A stretch of 64,000 nt of DNA from Amphibalanus amphitrite (lineage: Eukaryota > Arthropoda > Thecostraca > Balanomorpha > Balanidae). The DNA lies in assembly GCF_019059575.1 (NCBI RefSeq), contig NW_024883054.1, forward strand, positions 62,001 through 126,000, written 5' to 3'. The notes below the pieces were generated by a model. That model was not told the DNA's origin, ran no database searches, and saw only the letters and a list, made by a program, of their open reading frames with translations. A program made the translations under genes and the position numbers. Position 1 is the first letter of the stretch. Every line of letters begins with the position of its first letter. Below are positions 1-11,000 of this stretch, in pieces.

Positions 1-369
1 ACCCTGCATGTGCGCACGTGCAGCAGCGCCCCAACTGTGGCACACGGATATGCATTGCCTAGTGGGTATACATACCTACATGCCAACTTTCAGCGCAATC
101 GGCCCAGTAGTTGCCGAGATATTGAAATTGTTACAAAACTGACACCTCTTCGTTTTTCACGTGGCACGTGCATATGGGGTCACTCACATGCATCGGGAAT
201 AGTCCGATGCTCGTTTGAAGGAGTGAATCTAGTGCTACCCTACAAAAAAATTACCGCATGTAAATCGGTCAAGTGGTTGCTGAGATATAAGCCTAGCAAA
301 AGCGTGATCACGGCATGCTCAGAAATTTCCGTTAACCTACGAAAGACTACGCTCGCTTCGCTCGCTCCG
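1..369 (-). mobile_element. E-box-rich TIR element, truncated by window edge
   Basis: This is the reverse-orientation relative of the element at 51895-52555. Shared blocks include the palindrome with two CACGTG boxes (about 10-22), the text around a second CACGTG (about 160), and the end CGCTCGCTTCGCTCGCTCCG. The element end is followed by TAA at 370-372, which fits a 3-bp TWA target duplication of the PIF/Harbinger kind, but the other end lies outside the window. No transposase is visible. Family assignment is inference; repeat identity to the 51.9-kb copy is directly seen. Confidence 0.6.
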
Positions 370-372
370 TAA

Positions 373-1047
373 TGAGTTTGGGGGGGACGTCCCCCTTCCA
401 TTCTGAGAGTGGGGGGGACGCGTCCCCCCCGTCCCCCCCGGTGGCGGCGCCCATGTATATGTACAGTAAAACATTATGCGTAGTAGATATTTTAAGGTGC
501 GATTTGACTCAATAGGATTGCAAGGATATACAGATGGGGTTAAATGCATTTTTAACCCTGATGCTGCAATTTTATTTGACATGGACGAAAATCGACATTA
601 TCTTATCGGTCAATTGCCATGCTCCGGGGCCCGGGCGGATACTGACGCAAAATAGACGGTAAAAACTTTCAAATCGGCATTTGGGGTACGCCAAAATGTC
701 ATTGCAAATGCTGCCATTTCGTGTCGGTCGTCCACCGACCATTGTCGTCCCCTGAGCCGGTCGTCTGAACCCCAGTTCCCGCTCCCCTCTGAGCTCGCGA
801 CGACCTTCAGATGTTGTCATGGTAACGCTTCTGCGCGGCGGCGGCGGCGGCGGCTGGCGCGGGACCGGGGTCTGGCCGATCGACGACGGCGGACCGCCAG
901 CGGCCGACCGGCGGACAGTGGGCGCCCGGCGCCATAGGCCGCTGGGTCAGAGACTGGGGACGGTGGTCAGTGGACGTGCTTAGAGTGTGATTGCTGTAGA
1001 GTTGGTCTCTATTGCACGATGGCGACGGTTCGTGAACTGGGAGAACG
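373..1047 (+). promoter_or_regulatory. 5' flank / possible promoter of long otopetrin isoform
   Basis: No gene is seen here. Bases 378-440 hold G-run/C-run palindromes like those at the ends of the TTAA family elsewhere in the window. Bases about 780-1047 are GC- and CpG-rich with a GGC trinucleotide run and lead directly into the candidate first coding exon, so this is the natural place for its promoter and 5'UTR. No TATA box is evident. The promoter role is inferred from position and composition only. Confidence 0.3.
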
Positions 1048-1098
1048 ATGGAGCCCGTGAATTCGGCCGACGTCGAAGCTGAGAATGAGGAGGACAAT
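1048..1098 (+). CDS. Otopetrin long isoform, exon 1 (candidate)
   Basis: ATG in a favourable context (ACGATGG) opens 17 codons (MEPVNSADVEAENEEDN) ending at a consensus donor GTAAGT at 1099 in phase 0. It joins without a stop to the phase-0 acceptor at 6570. The peptide is acidic and has no recognised domain, as expected for the cytosolic N-terminus of an otopetrin. The link to the channel rests on phase agreement across three splices, not on sequence similarity, so transcript evidence would be decisive. Confidence 0.45.
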
Positions 1099-2030
1099 GT
1101 AAGTTGGTAGGGTGCAAGCAGTGGACTTAGAATGATTATATCCGATTCCGAATGTGTCGCTTGTCGCCATGGCTTGCCCTGTGTGTGTTTGTAAATTTGC
1201 GATTCACTTTGTTCAAATTATAAATAAAAACGTGCAGCCTCTGCCATACCTATTTGATTCTGCCTTGAATACGGTTCGAGCCTGTCGAGTGTCTGCAGTC
1301 GTTTTACCGGAACAGTGCTCGACCCCCGGTCTTTTGTTTGCTTACACAGCTTCTGCAACGCTACGACTGACGATACAGCCACGGGTACCTATAGGTCCTC
1401 GTAGCTTCGCGATAGAGACAACGTGGACGGACGGTATAGAGTTGGAGGCGAGCGATTAACGCCGAACGGGAGCGGATTAATGCCCCGTAAGACTTTCACT
1501 AATATCCACGCATAAAAACGGCGTCGACCGTGATGCGTTTTTCCGCTCATGTGAAAGTTTCTGACTCAAGCGACTCAAACTCAGGCAACCATGATGTAGG
1601 CCACGTCTAGTGACCTCATATCAAGCATTAAGTAAATGCTCGGCCTTTGCACATCAATTTACCGATTGCTTTGCATTTTAGCGATCGATTGGGTTGAATG
1701 GTCATCGAATGCATTGCTTAAACCTAAACCGTAAACGTATATCATCTCATATATATTCGACACCTTAATGTCAGGTTAACTTCATGTTTCAAGTCACTCA
1801 CCTGGTGAATATTGAGTTGGAAAATTGTACTTGTGACCCCTTTTAGTTATAACCGTCAGGTCATCTTAGGCTACAAATGGTTATTAGCACTTCAGCAGTT
1901 TTCAACAGTATTTTTGACAACGCATGTCAGGAGAATGAAAACACTATTTATATGTTCAGTTCATCAATACCGATCGCCTGACATACCCATTTTCTCATAC
2001 GTACAGGTCAGGTAACCTTGACCTTGACCT
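1099..2030 (+). other. Intron, unremarkable
   Basis: AT-balanced non-coding sequence between candidate exon 1 and the first repeat. I see no gene, clear repeat boundary or strong motif in it. Confidence 0.4.
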
Positions 2031-3534
2031 GAACCTTCGCCGGCCGTAAGGGGGCAGGTGCCACCCGCAGACGATTTTTTTCGTGATTGGTCGGAGTGTG
2101 CTCGCCATCGAGAGTTGAGAGTTTACATACCTGACCATTGATACGAACCAGGCGTGACACCAACCGGCAACCGCATTTTCAGGTCAGGTCAGATCAGGTT
2201 ACTGACCTATGATGGCATAAGTGAAACTATGCACGGTCCTAAAATGACGCAACTTCTCAACGATTTCATGCATTCATGCATTTGGGTCAGGTCGGGTCAG
2301 GTCAGGTCGGGTCAGGCCAAGTCAGGTCAGGTCAATCAGTAGGCGTCCCGACGGCTATCTACAGTAGGTGTCGACCACCATTGGCAGCTTCGTACCATGT
2401 TTCATAGGCACCAAAATATACTTATCAATTGTTCGAACGGCTGCTTTATTCGAAACCGGCTACGAAAACTTCTGAAAACGTCGTAAAATTCGAAAGGTCA
2501 CCAAGGGTCAATGACAATGACCTGACCTTCAAGTGACCTTGACGCCCACCGTAGTGCATGGGACAACCATAATTTCGCATGTTGGCTTGGCAAGTGTACC
2601 TATAGTCACAAAGAAGTGTGGAAACGCATGGATAATGTGCGCTAACATACGCCGAATCGCGAATTCTAACATGGTCTCGAGGAATAGGTCACAGGTCAAA
2701 GGTCATCGGGCTTAGGATCATTAAATTTTTAGGGTATGTATTATGTAATATGTATGCAAGTGATAAACTCGAGGTGCTGGAGGTTTCGTTGCGATCGAGT
2801 CGCTTTTTACGCGCGTTCTTTGCGTAAAACAGAGGAGGGGTCCATCCGAACTCCTGTAAGTGCGAGGGGTAAGTCAAGGTGCGAACTATGGAAGCTTTTA
2901 TTTTGGCGCCGAAATATATCGCAGATAGCTGCAGGCTACCATAAGCACAGAGAATGGTGCTTCCCTGCACACCTTGCAAGATCCGATACCAGTCACGATA
3001 CTTTATTTTTCACTAAAGTTATCGGAGCATTTCGCCGATCTCGATCAAACTGAACCAGCGGGTTGGGAAACCACCAATGGACTCAAGGAGCCCCATGGAA
3101 TCGAATTTTTATGCGATATAACCTCCTGTTAATAACTTCGGGACCCAACAGACTGTGAGCTAATCTTGGCCTGTGGTCGACATCCAAAGCTGACCTATAC
3201 TAAAAAAAAGTATATTATTGGATGCGTCTGATCATGACGAAGACGATGGTGCCATGCTATCGTGGCTCTGCAACCATGTTTAGCGAAGTTATTCGCCAAA
3301 AACAGAGTCCCTACCTTGGGGCACTTGACATGACCTCAAAGGTCACCGTTTGATCTGAGACCTGAAAATCTGATACTTATACCAGTCGCTGCGTTTCGCA
3401 ACGCTGTTGTTTTCCGCGATGCTCGAGCTCACTTCGGGGCGAAACGGTGAGGGGAAGTTCACTCCATCAACCGTTTTGTACATACATTCGGATGAGGTGT
3501 GGAATATATAGAAAATCGATAGGTCCGGCGATAG
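2031..3534. mobile_element. Diverged GGTCA/TTAA-family element
   Basis: The left end reads TGAACCTTCGCCGGCC, a decayed form of TTAACCCTCGCCGGCC seen at 31505 and 47300. The right end has the family signature GGTCCGGCGATAG directly before a TTAA at 3535. Inside are the phrases shared with the 47.3-kb copy (for example the block around 2149-2260 and the one near 3409-3450). It is longer and far more diverged than the other copies and has no coding capacity. Confidence 0.6.
2279..2340 (+). repeat. (GGTCA)n pentanucleotide tract
   Basis: Uninterrupted to slightly degenerate GGTCA/GGTCG units in tandem. This appears to be a local expansion of the GGTCA motif that is scattered through the surrounding transposon family. 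Confidence 0.8.
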
Positions 3535-3538
3535 TTAA

Positions 3539-4524
3539 CCCGCGCACCGACGGGGGGGGGGCGGATATCCGCCCCCCCCCTGAGGTTTTTCGCGAATAGC
3601 GGGAAGCCGCGAAATTTGGTATGACTATAACCTCATCAATTTTACACATGGTGTGCAAGTTTGAACCTCCTACCTTTTAAGGTCAGGTCACCAGGTCACT
3701 TTGAATGACCCAACCTAAAGTCACTTTTTGCAACTTTGTCACCGTGCCAGAGCTACAGTAGATGTCGGAGGCCTTTGAAAGTCGCAGGATATTATTAGGT
3801 CATTAGTAGCTACAATTTGTATATCTCGGAATTTTGATATCGGTGACCTAAGGTCAGGTCAATTTCGCGACCTCCCCATTATAAGTCAATGGGGGAAAAA
3901 TCAACTCCCTGTTTTTACCACTAAAACGGGTCGGAATGGCCCCATATACCATACATGACTTCATATACGATCAACCTTCACTACCTTGAGGTCTGTTTTG
4001 CTGTTGGGCAGCTCTGAGGTCATGTGACGTCATCAAAGGTCACCAAAGGTTTTTGGCCAATAACTCCGTACAGGAACAAGATACAGACGCGTGGATGGTC
4101 TCATTGTGTTCAGCTCGTCAAGACGCATCGAATGATATACATGATGACCTCGAGGTCACGTGACCTGAGGTCAACCTTTGACCTTGACCTTTCGAGGTCA
4201 ACATATATATCATTCGATGCGGATTGACAAGAGGATCACGATGATGCCCTTAGTTTGTTCCTATCTTGACTAATTCGAAAGTTATTCGAGAAAAAACTCT
4301 CCATATCAAGCGCCGCCATTTTGACTTTTTCGACCCCTGTGACGTCATCTTTGACCTGACCTGAAAATGACCTTCGTAAAAATTGTAGATCTTGGCCGTG
4401 CGTATCCGATGCCGTTTACCGCTTGTCGCTATCTTGCTTCGTTCTCGAGATCTCAGGGGGGGGGGGCGGTCATCCGCCCCCCCCGTCGGTGCGAAGTTGG
4501 CGCAGACCCCCGTCGGTGCGCGGG
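3539..4524. mobile_element. TTAA-flanked nonautonomous element with terminal G/C hairpins
   Basis: Inverted ends CCCGCGCACCGAC / GTCGGTGCGCGGG sit between TTAA at 3535-3538 and TTAA at 4525-4528. Just inside each end lies a hairpin of a G run, a short centre and a C run (3552-3581 and 4456-4484). The 986-bp body has many GGTCA/TGACC motifs and no open reading frame of note. TTAA duplication with CCC-starting ends is the habit of the piggyBac superfamily (also of Kolobok); that assignment is inference. Confidence 0.75.
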
Positions 4525-4657
4525 TTAAGTTTGGCTCAAATTTTTTGGTGAACCTTTTTAAGCCAAATTATTCAAGCGTTAAGTTTAAGTCAATAATTCA
4601 TTCAAACTTGCCATCTACCATGTGCCAGTGTGACAGTGTCCACCGGTTACTATTTTC

Positions 4658-4720
4658 CACGGACGTATAAGTAAACGTTTACGTTTATATAAAAAATAAA
4701 TGTTTATTTATACGTCCGTG
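4658..4720. mobile_element. 63-bp hairpin MITE with 8-bp TSD
   Basis: The element is almost entirely one stem: CACGGACGTATAA at the left pairs with TTATACGTCCGTG at the right and pairing continues inward with only G-U type mismatches. It is flanked by perfect 8-bp direct repeats CTATTTTC at 4650-4657 and 4721-4728. An 8-bp duplication suggests hAT-type mobilisation. Because it is a short foldback, a transcript would form a pre-miRNA-like hairpin, but no expression is shown. Confidence 0.75.
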
Positions 4721-4728
4721 CTATTTTC

Positions 4729-5274
4729 AGCGCGACTTGCACAATGTTGCATATAGGCCTATCAATATGCAAGTATCGTCATTATGCCCAACAATCAATA
4801 CGCTCCTTAGAGCGCACACATGGGATACAGTGAACCTGTGCACGGCAGAGGAGCTGAGAGCACAGCAAGGCTGGAGAGGTCACGAGACATCAATACATAC
4901 TAGTAGGTACCGTATATCTTTCTTTCCGAAGGCAGTGTCGCCGATATCACCGTTACCAGAAAGTCAAGGTCGATAACGCACTTGTGAACATGGCAAGCCC
5001 AGCTATGGATGTTGCCAATGGTTGATGATCATTGACACCACGACTAATGTCGTCGGTGCTCATTGGCTGTCAGCTCCGTGTCTGCTGGTATTTGTGATCG
5101 ATGGCTGGCGACTGCTGTCTTCTGTAACTGTCGTCGGTGACTGGTAACGGTCGGTGAAGACCGGCAACTGCACTGGCGGCCCCAGCCGGGGGATAAGGAG
5201 GGGAGGGGAGCTGCCGCCAAAACTGGGAGCAGCCGATGTTGGAGTGTGCAATGTGTATCCATGTTGACGTAGCT
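4729..5274. other. Intron, no gene seen
   Basis: Open frames on the minus strand around 5044-5294 overlap each other in three frames and have no recognisable domain, so I treat them as chance. No repeat boundary was identified. Confidence 0.35.
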
Positions 5275-6186
5275 GACCTTTGATTAACCCGCATCTTTTG
5301 GCACGGATCGTATTTTTAGGTCAGGTCACCGACATATGAATCTATGACCTCAGGTAAACCTCTGCACGGCTCAAAAAGGTCGCGACTGAGTAACTTTCTC
5401 ACTACAAGGGAATCTGTTGCTGGAAGTTAATCTCGAAAAGTAAATTCCTATGTATTAACAACATTCCTATCCATAGGCGCGGGAACCGGAAGGGAGGGGG
5501 GCAGTTGGGGGCAGCTTGCCCCCCCCCCCCCCAACTCTAGGGCCGTGGGGGTGGTGCCTCCACAACTTTGAGACAGAATACCACACTTGTTTGCAAACGT
5601 TTTCTTTTTTTTCTGTTGAAAAAGCCAAGGGATGAAAAATAAGTGGCCTAAAACCGTCGAGAAAACTAGAATTGGGGGTACCCTAGGTTGATCTCTATCA
5701 TGGTGCGCCCTCCAGTCTGAAAGTAGTTCCCGCGCCCTTGTTCCTATCTCATATTTGTGTTCAGTTCAGGTCACCTGAGGTCAGACCAATCTGACGTGAT
5801 TCTACATTAAAACTCGCCGATAAAATATGGAAACTGATCTTGCGTAATTGCGTGTCTACATTACGCCACTGAGGTCATTTGAGGTCATTGGAATTTGTTG
5901 TCAATAGCCTGTGATGGCAAAATTGAGTAAGCGAATCGGAAAGGCCACCTGAAGCCATTTAAGTCGAATGATATGCAGCTTGACCTGCCTTGACGTTTCC
6001 GGCTATGACCAGACCTTGACCTGACCTGAGGCTGTTCATCTTTCCCAAACAAAAAATTATAACAGAATACGATAGACCGTGACAGACGTGATGCTCTCCG
6101 GCCATTTTTGCCGGAATAAGATATCAAAATGTGCATTTTGACCATTGAGTCACTGACTTGACTGCAAATATCACCGTTTTTTTTTT
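5275..6186. mobile_element. GGTCA-family fragment(s), interrupted
   Basis: Phrases of the TTAA/GGTCA family (for example 5290-5385 and 5990-6035) flank the MITE at 5472-5740. Neither family end is recognisable, so these are old fragments. A poly-T then poly-G run at 6178-6199 marks the right side. Confidence 0.5.
5472..5740. mobile_element. hAT-type MITE (269 bp)
   Basis: Inverted ends CATAGGCGCGGGAAC and GTTCCCGCGCCCTTG are flanked by perfect 8-bp repeats TTCCTATC at 5464-5471 and 5741-5748. A G-run/C-run segment lies inside at about 5488-5535. There is no coding capacity. The 8-bp duplication fits hAT. Confidence 0.8.
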
Positions 6187-6569
6187 GGGGGGGGGGGGGT
6201 ACCTATATCTTAAAGTTGGGTATGATTTTCGAGGTTTTAGCGTGCGATTTTAAATTGTGCACGATTTGTCCTTTTTCGTGCATCTCGAGCTTAATTTCGG
6301 GGAAGGGTAACGAAGCAGTGCCCTCCTCTCGACCCCTATATATGTAAATAACCGATATACCTATCTTCCGAGAGGACCATGACCCCATGCTCCTGCTGCA
6401 TCGCCAGTGGGAAGCTGCTGACTGACTGTCAGTGCCTCTCAGTGGCTGGTGCGGTGGGTGAAAACACCGACAGCTGCGACCGACTGTGCCGATGACTGAC
6501 TGAAAGCCAGTGTCGTTAGCCGCCGGCAGTGCCGCTCAGTGACTGACGACCCCCTCTCGGCCAGCGCAG

Positions 6570-6713
6570 GCGGTCTACTACCGGACGATGCCGCGGTACC
6601 CGTACCTGCAGGAAATGAAGGATAAGCTACTCAACTCGTCACCCAAGGCCGAGATGGAAGACACCACTACCGAGACTGTCGAGCTGGGAGAGACGCCGGT
6701 GTCAATCATAAAG
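6570..6713 (+). CDS. Otopetrin long isoform, exon 2 (candidate)
   Basis: A pyrimidine-rich acceptor (CCCCCTCTCGGCCAGCGCAG) precedes the exon and a GTAAGA donor follows at 6714. The 48 open codons begin AVYYRTMPRYPYLQEMKDKL and end GETPVSIIK, with phase 0 at both ends, so it connects exon 1 (1048-1098) to exon 3 (15497-15558). No domain is recognised; it would be cytosolic N-terminal sequence. An internal ATG at 6588 could also serve as a start if transcription begins nearby. Confidence 0.5.
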
Positions 6714-7822
6714 GTAAGACGATAAAACCCTCGCCTTTATCGACGCATTGTCTGGTGGTTTCGTTCCCTTATGTCAGCGATATTGATGATCTCTGGAATA
6801 TCAGGGTTATTGGCGAAAGATATTTCAACATAATGGGACAGGCGACAGTCACCAACAGAAGCCAGCCTCTTCGGTGGCGAGACCACTAAAATCTCTGACG
6901 GATGATCAGATCATCTGATACTCCGGCGCCTCGATAGCGCGGGGTTAGCAGGAGCTGACTCGGGTCGCTCCGTCTTAGACAGGAAATCCACGGTGGTCCA
7001 ACTGCCATGGAGCGCGAGACGCGGGAAACATTCGACCTCATGACTCATGAGAACAGAGGTGATAATACGGCGATCGCCTTCCAATCACTCTTAACAAGGA
7101 ATACAAGTAAATGCAGGGTCCGTATACTCGTAAAACGGGTAGAGTTTAGACGAATGAATGATTACTTTCGCTCCGTCTAAAAATGATCGCCAAGATTAGT
7201 TGGGCCAGACGGAATGTGGCACCTTATGTTATGTGGTCTGCCAGGCCCTAACGACCACTCCGTGGATGCGTGGATTAATAAATATAATTAGTTAGGTACA
7301 GTGCATCGTCCTGCATATCCGGGACTGCTCAGTACATTACATATAACAAAGTAGCGTACCTCGTTGTGAATCCTAGGTCTTCGTTTGTTTGATTTACTCG
7401 CCCTTTGGCCGTTTATGTTGGTACGAGTTGAATCAGGAGACCCTATGATGTATCGATAAGGCCACCAAAAATAACAATTCTGTGTAAACACGTGCCGCGG
7501 CTGGTGGGCGTTGGAGGCTGGGCGCGGCCGTGGGACCGGGACCGGCTCTGGCTCGCGGCCACGCGGACCCAGCCCGACCTGAGCAGCGTCACACCGGGCG
7601 GTCAGCTGCTGAGCCGGGGCTGACGCTGTGCCAGCACAGGCGGCGGTCTTCCAAACGTTACGAACGACGAAGGTCTGGGCCAACTCGTCAGCCACCTGGC
7701 GGCCATCGCCGGTAGCTATTGGTTAGAGTGTCTGGCCGGTAGGCGGCGCGCAGGTCGGATGGTCTCAGGCCTCAATGTTCGCTACTCGCTAGAAACATTT
7801 TCCCGACCATAACGCCCATTCA
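6714..7822 (+). other. Intron, no gene seen
   Basis: Mixed sequence with a GC-rich patch at about 7490-7760. The minus-strand open frame at 7288-7695 has no recognised domain and is probably fortuitous. Confidence 0.35.
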
Positions 7823-7830
7823 GAAATAAG
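7823..7830. repeat. 8-bp target-site duplication, left copy
   Basis: GAAATAAG, repeated exactly at 10951-10958 across the element at 7831-10950. Confidence 0.85.
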
Positions 7831-7939
7831 CAGTGGCGTACCCAGGAATTTGCGAAGGACCAGGGCATTGGACGAGAGGGCGCCAATCAAGGAGGGCGCC
7901 AACAACAAGGAGGGCGCCACATATCTGAAACTTGAATGT

Positions 7940-7980
7940 GTCAGTTATGTTCGTACACGTGCAGAACGAACATAACTGAC
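7940..7980. repeat. 41-nt perfect hairpin
   Basis: GTCAGTTATGTTCGT and ACGAACATAACTGAC form a 15-bp perfect stem around an 11-nt loop that contains CACGTG. A related half occurs again at about 8028-8048. It lies within the hAT-like element. Confidence 0.8.
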
Positions 7981-8674
7981 ATTGTATATGCGTACACATC
8001 GATCAGCCTCAGGCAGCGGTACACGTGCGGTACGAACATAACTCATAACTGCGAACGTGAAAGTGTCGCGGCCGAGCATTCTGGGTGAGTCTGTGGTGCG
8101 CGTTGCATCACTGTTCCGTTGCTATTTTGTATTACTGGTGTCATGTGCATTGCTACATTCAATATAATTTCCTCACTGAGAGCCGGCTTTACTCTTATCT
8201 ATCGGCGCTACTCCGTACTCCGTAGGAGTAGGTATCTCCGTCACGTCTGCGGTCGAATATGTAATAGCAATTGTGTTTTTCTTCAAACGCCCTTAAACTG
8301 AATCGAAATGTGCTCTCGCAAGACATGTCATCAAATAGCCGATTACAAAAAGCAAAGTATTTTGCTCACAGTGCTGTATATTTACAAAATATACCTACCA
8401 CTAACACCCAGCGACGGACATCTCTCACCTTGGCATATATCCACAAAATATAGCACTATAAACTCCCCACGAGGGACGTCTCACTCCTAAAATGATGCGG
8501 CGGTTTCTACGGAACATTTCTCATAAAACTTCCTTCCCACGAGTGACACCTCTCACAGTGACATAGGTATATGTTCAAAAAATATGAAACTTCCAACTCC
8601 CTACGAGGGACTTCTCTCAGAGACTAGAGCTGCAGCATTTCTACATATCCCATAACTGACACCATACTCATGAA

Positions 8675-9065
8675 GTCGGAGGGCGCCTTCTGACCAGAAG
8701 CACGCCAGTGAGCCGGGAGGGCGCCCTCTGATCAGAAGCACGTCAGTGTGTCGGTGGGGCGACCTCTGATAACAAGTACCTCACCGGTGAGTCGGAAGGG
8801 CGCCTTACGATCAGAAGCACGCCAGTGGGTCAGGAGGGAGCCTTACGATCAGAAGTACGCCGGTGAGTGGAGAGGGCGCCTTCTGAACAGAACCATGCCG
8901 GTAAGTCGAGAGGGCGCCCTCTGAGGAGATGCATTCCAATTAGCCGTGAGGGCGCCTTCTGATAAGAAGCATGCTAGTGAGTTGGAGGGCGCCTTCTGGT
9001 CAGAAGCACGTCAGTGAGCCGGGAGGGCGCCCTCTGATCAGAAGGACACCAGTGAGCCGGGAAGG
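8675..9065 (+). repeat. Minisatellite, ~42-bp unit
   Basis: About nine imperfect tandem units carry the core GAGGGCGCCTTCTGATCAGA followed by AGCACGCCAGTGAGCCG-like text. Units differ by scattered substitutions, so the array is not freshly amplified. Confidence 0.85.
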
Positions 9066-10870
9066 TGCCATCATCAAGGAGAGCGCCGCTATCGACTGGA
9101 GGAGCGCAAACACTGGACAGAGGGGCGCCGCCATAATCTAGGAGCGCGCCGTTATCGACTGGAGGAGCGCCAACTCTGGACAGAGGGGCGCCGCCATCAT
9201 CTAGGAGTGCACCGCTATCGACTGGAGGGGCGCCAACACTGGACAGAGGGTCACCACCATCGTCCAGGAGGGCACCGCTATCACTGAAGGAGCGCCAAGA
9301 CTGGACAAAGGGGCGTCGCCGTCATCATCTAGGAGCTCGTCGCTGTCGACTGGAGGGGCGCCAACACTGGACAGAGGGGCGCCCCATCATTTAGAAGCGC
9401 GCCGCTATCGACTGGAGGAGCGCCAACTCTGGACAGAGGGGCGCCGCCATCATCTAGGAGCGCACCGCTATCGACTGGAGGGGCGCCAACACTGGACAGA
9501 GGGGCGCCACCATCGTCTAGGAGAGCGCCGTTATCACCAGAGGAGCCGGAGCGCCAACACTAGACAGAAGGGCGCCACCATCATCTAGGAGGGCACCGCT
9601 ATCACTGGAGGAGCACCAAGACTGGACAGAGGGTTCGCCGTCATCATCTAGGAGCTCGTCGCTGTCGACTGGAGGGGCGCCAACACAGGACAGAGGGGCG
9701 CCCCATCATCTAGGAGCGCGCTGCTATCGACTGGAGGAGCGCTAACTCTAGACAGAGGGGCGCCGCCATCATCTAGAAGCGCGCCGCTACCGACTGCAGG
9801 AGCGCCAACTCTGGACAGAGGGGCGCCGCCATCATCTAGGAGCGCACCGCTATCGACTGGAGGGGCGCCAACACTGGACAGAGGGGCGCCACCATCGTCT
9901 AGGAGGGCGCCGTTATCACCAGAGGAGCCGGAGCGCCAACACTGGACAGAAGGGCGCCACCATCATCTAGGAGGGCACCGCTATCACTGGAGGAGCACCA
10001 AGACTGGACAGAGGGTTCGCCGTCATCATCTAGGAGCTCGTCGCTGTCGACTGGAGGGGCGCCAACACAGGACAGAGGGGCGCCCCATCATCTAGGAGCG
10101 CGCTGCTATCGACTGGAGGAGCGCTAACTCTGGACAGAGGGACGCCGCCATCATCTATGTAGAAGCGCGCCGCTACCGACTGCAGGAGCGCCAACTCTGG
10201 ACAGAGGGGCGCCGCCATCATCTAGGAGCGCACCGCTATCGACTGGAGGGGCGCCAACACTGGACAGAGGGGCGCCACCATCGTCTAGGAGGGCGCCGTT
10301 ATCACCAGAGGAGCCGGAGCGCCAACACTGGACAGAAGGGCGCCACCATCATCTAGGAGGGCACCGCTATCACTGGAGGAGCACCAAGACTGGACAGAGG
10401 GTTCGCCGTCATCATCTAGGAGCTCGTTGCTGTCGACTGGAGGGGCGCCAACACAGGACAGAGGGGCGCCACCATCATCTTGGAGCGCGACACTGTCGAC
10501 TGGAGGGGCGCCAATACTGGACAGAGGGGCGCCGCCATAATCTAGGAGCGCGCTGCTATCGACTGGAGGAGCGCTAACTCTGGACAGAGGGGCGCCGCCA
10601 TCATCTACATAAGAGCGCGACACTGTCGACTGGAGGGGCGCCAACACTGGACAGAGGGGCGCCACCCACCATCATCTAGGAGCGCGACGCTATCGATTGG
10701 AGGGTCGCCAATACTGGACAAAGGGGTGCCACCGGCCCACCATATCGTCTAGGAGGGCGCCACTATCACCAGAGGAGCGCCAATACTGGACAGAGGGGCT
10801 TCGCCATCAACTAGAAGCGCGCCGCTATCGACTGGAGGAGCGCCAACACTGGACAGACTACAGGGGGGCG
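9066..10870 (+). repeat. Minisatellite, ~63-bp unit with ~382-bp higher-order repeat
   Basis: The unit core is GGCGCCAACACTGGACAGAG followed by a GGCGCC/ATCATCTAGGAGCGC/ATCGACTGGAGG pattern. A distinctive variant unit beginning ATCACTGGAGGAGCACCAAG recurs at 9601, 9983 and 10369 (spacing 382 and 386 bp), a six-unit higher-order repeat; a related start at about 9280 is five units away. Because 63 is a multiple of three, long open frames appear on the minus strand; I regard these as by-products. Confidence 0.85.
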
Positions 10871-11000
10871 CCAGTCACTGAGGGCGCCGGGGACGATGAG
10901 CCAAAGGGACAGGGCATGCACGGAATGTCCTGTATGTGCGTACGCCACTGGAAATAAGTTATGACATGGATATGGAGGATGAAGTCCTGCTGGATATCCC

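Larger units (their letters stand above)
7831..10950. mobile_element. 3.1-kb nonautonomous hAT-like element made of minisatellites
   Basis: Ends CAGTGGCGTAC and GTACGCCACTG are inverted repeats, and perfect 8-bp duplications GAAATAAG flank them. Ends beginning CAG(T/G)G with an 8-bp duplication are typical of hAT. No transposase is visible. The interior is a 41-nt perfect hairpin (7940-7980), loosely repeated units (8400-8640) and two minisatellites filling 8675 to about 10870. Whether the arrays expanded before or after insertion cannot be told from one copy. Confidence 0.8.

Noticed and set aside
10030..10665. Minus-strand frames with repeating GAPLSxVxAPPVDSSALLDD
   Set aside because: The 63-bp unit is a multiple of three, so a stop-free frame persists automatically. 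It lies in a nonautonomous transposon, with frame breaks between neighbouring units.
7831..10950. Regularly spaced repeats resembling a CRISPR array
   Set aside because: Units are contiguous minisatellites without unique spacers, and the sequence is eukaryotic.
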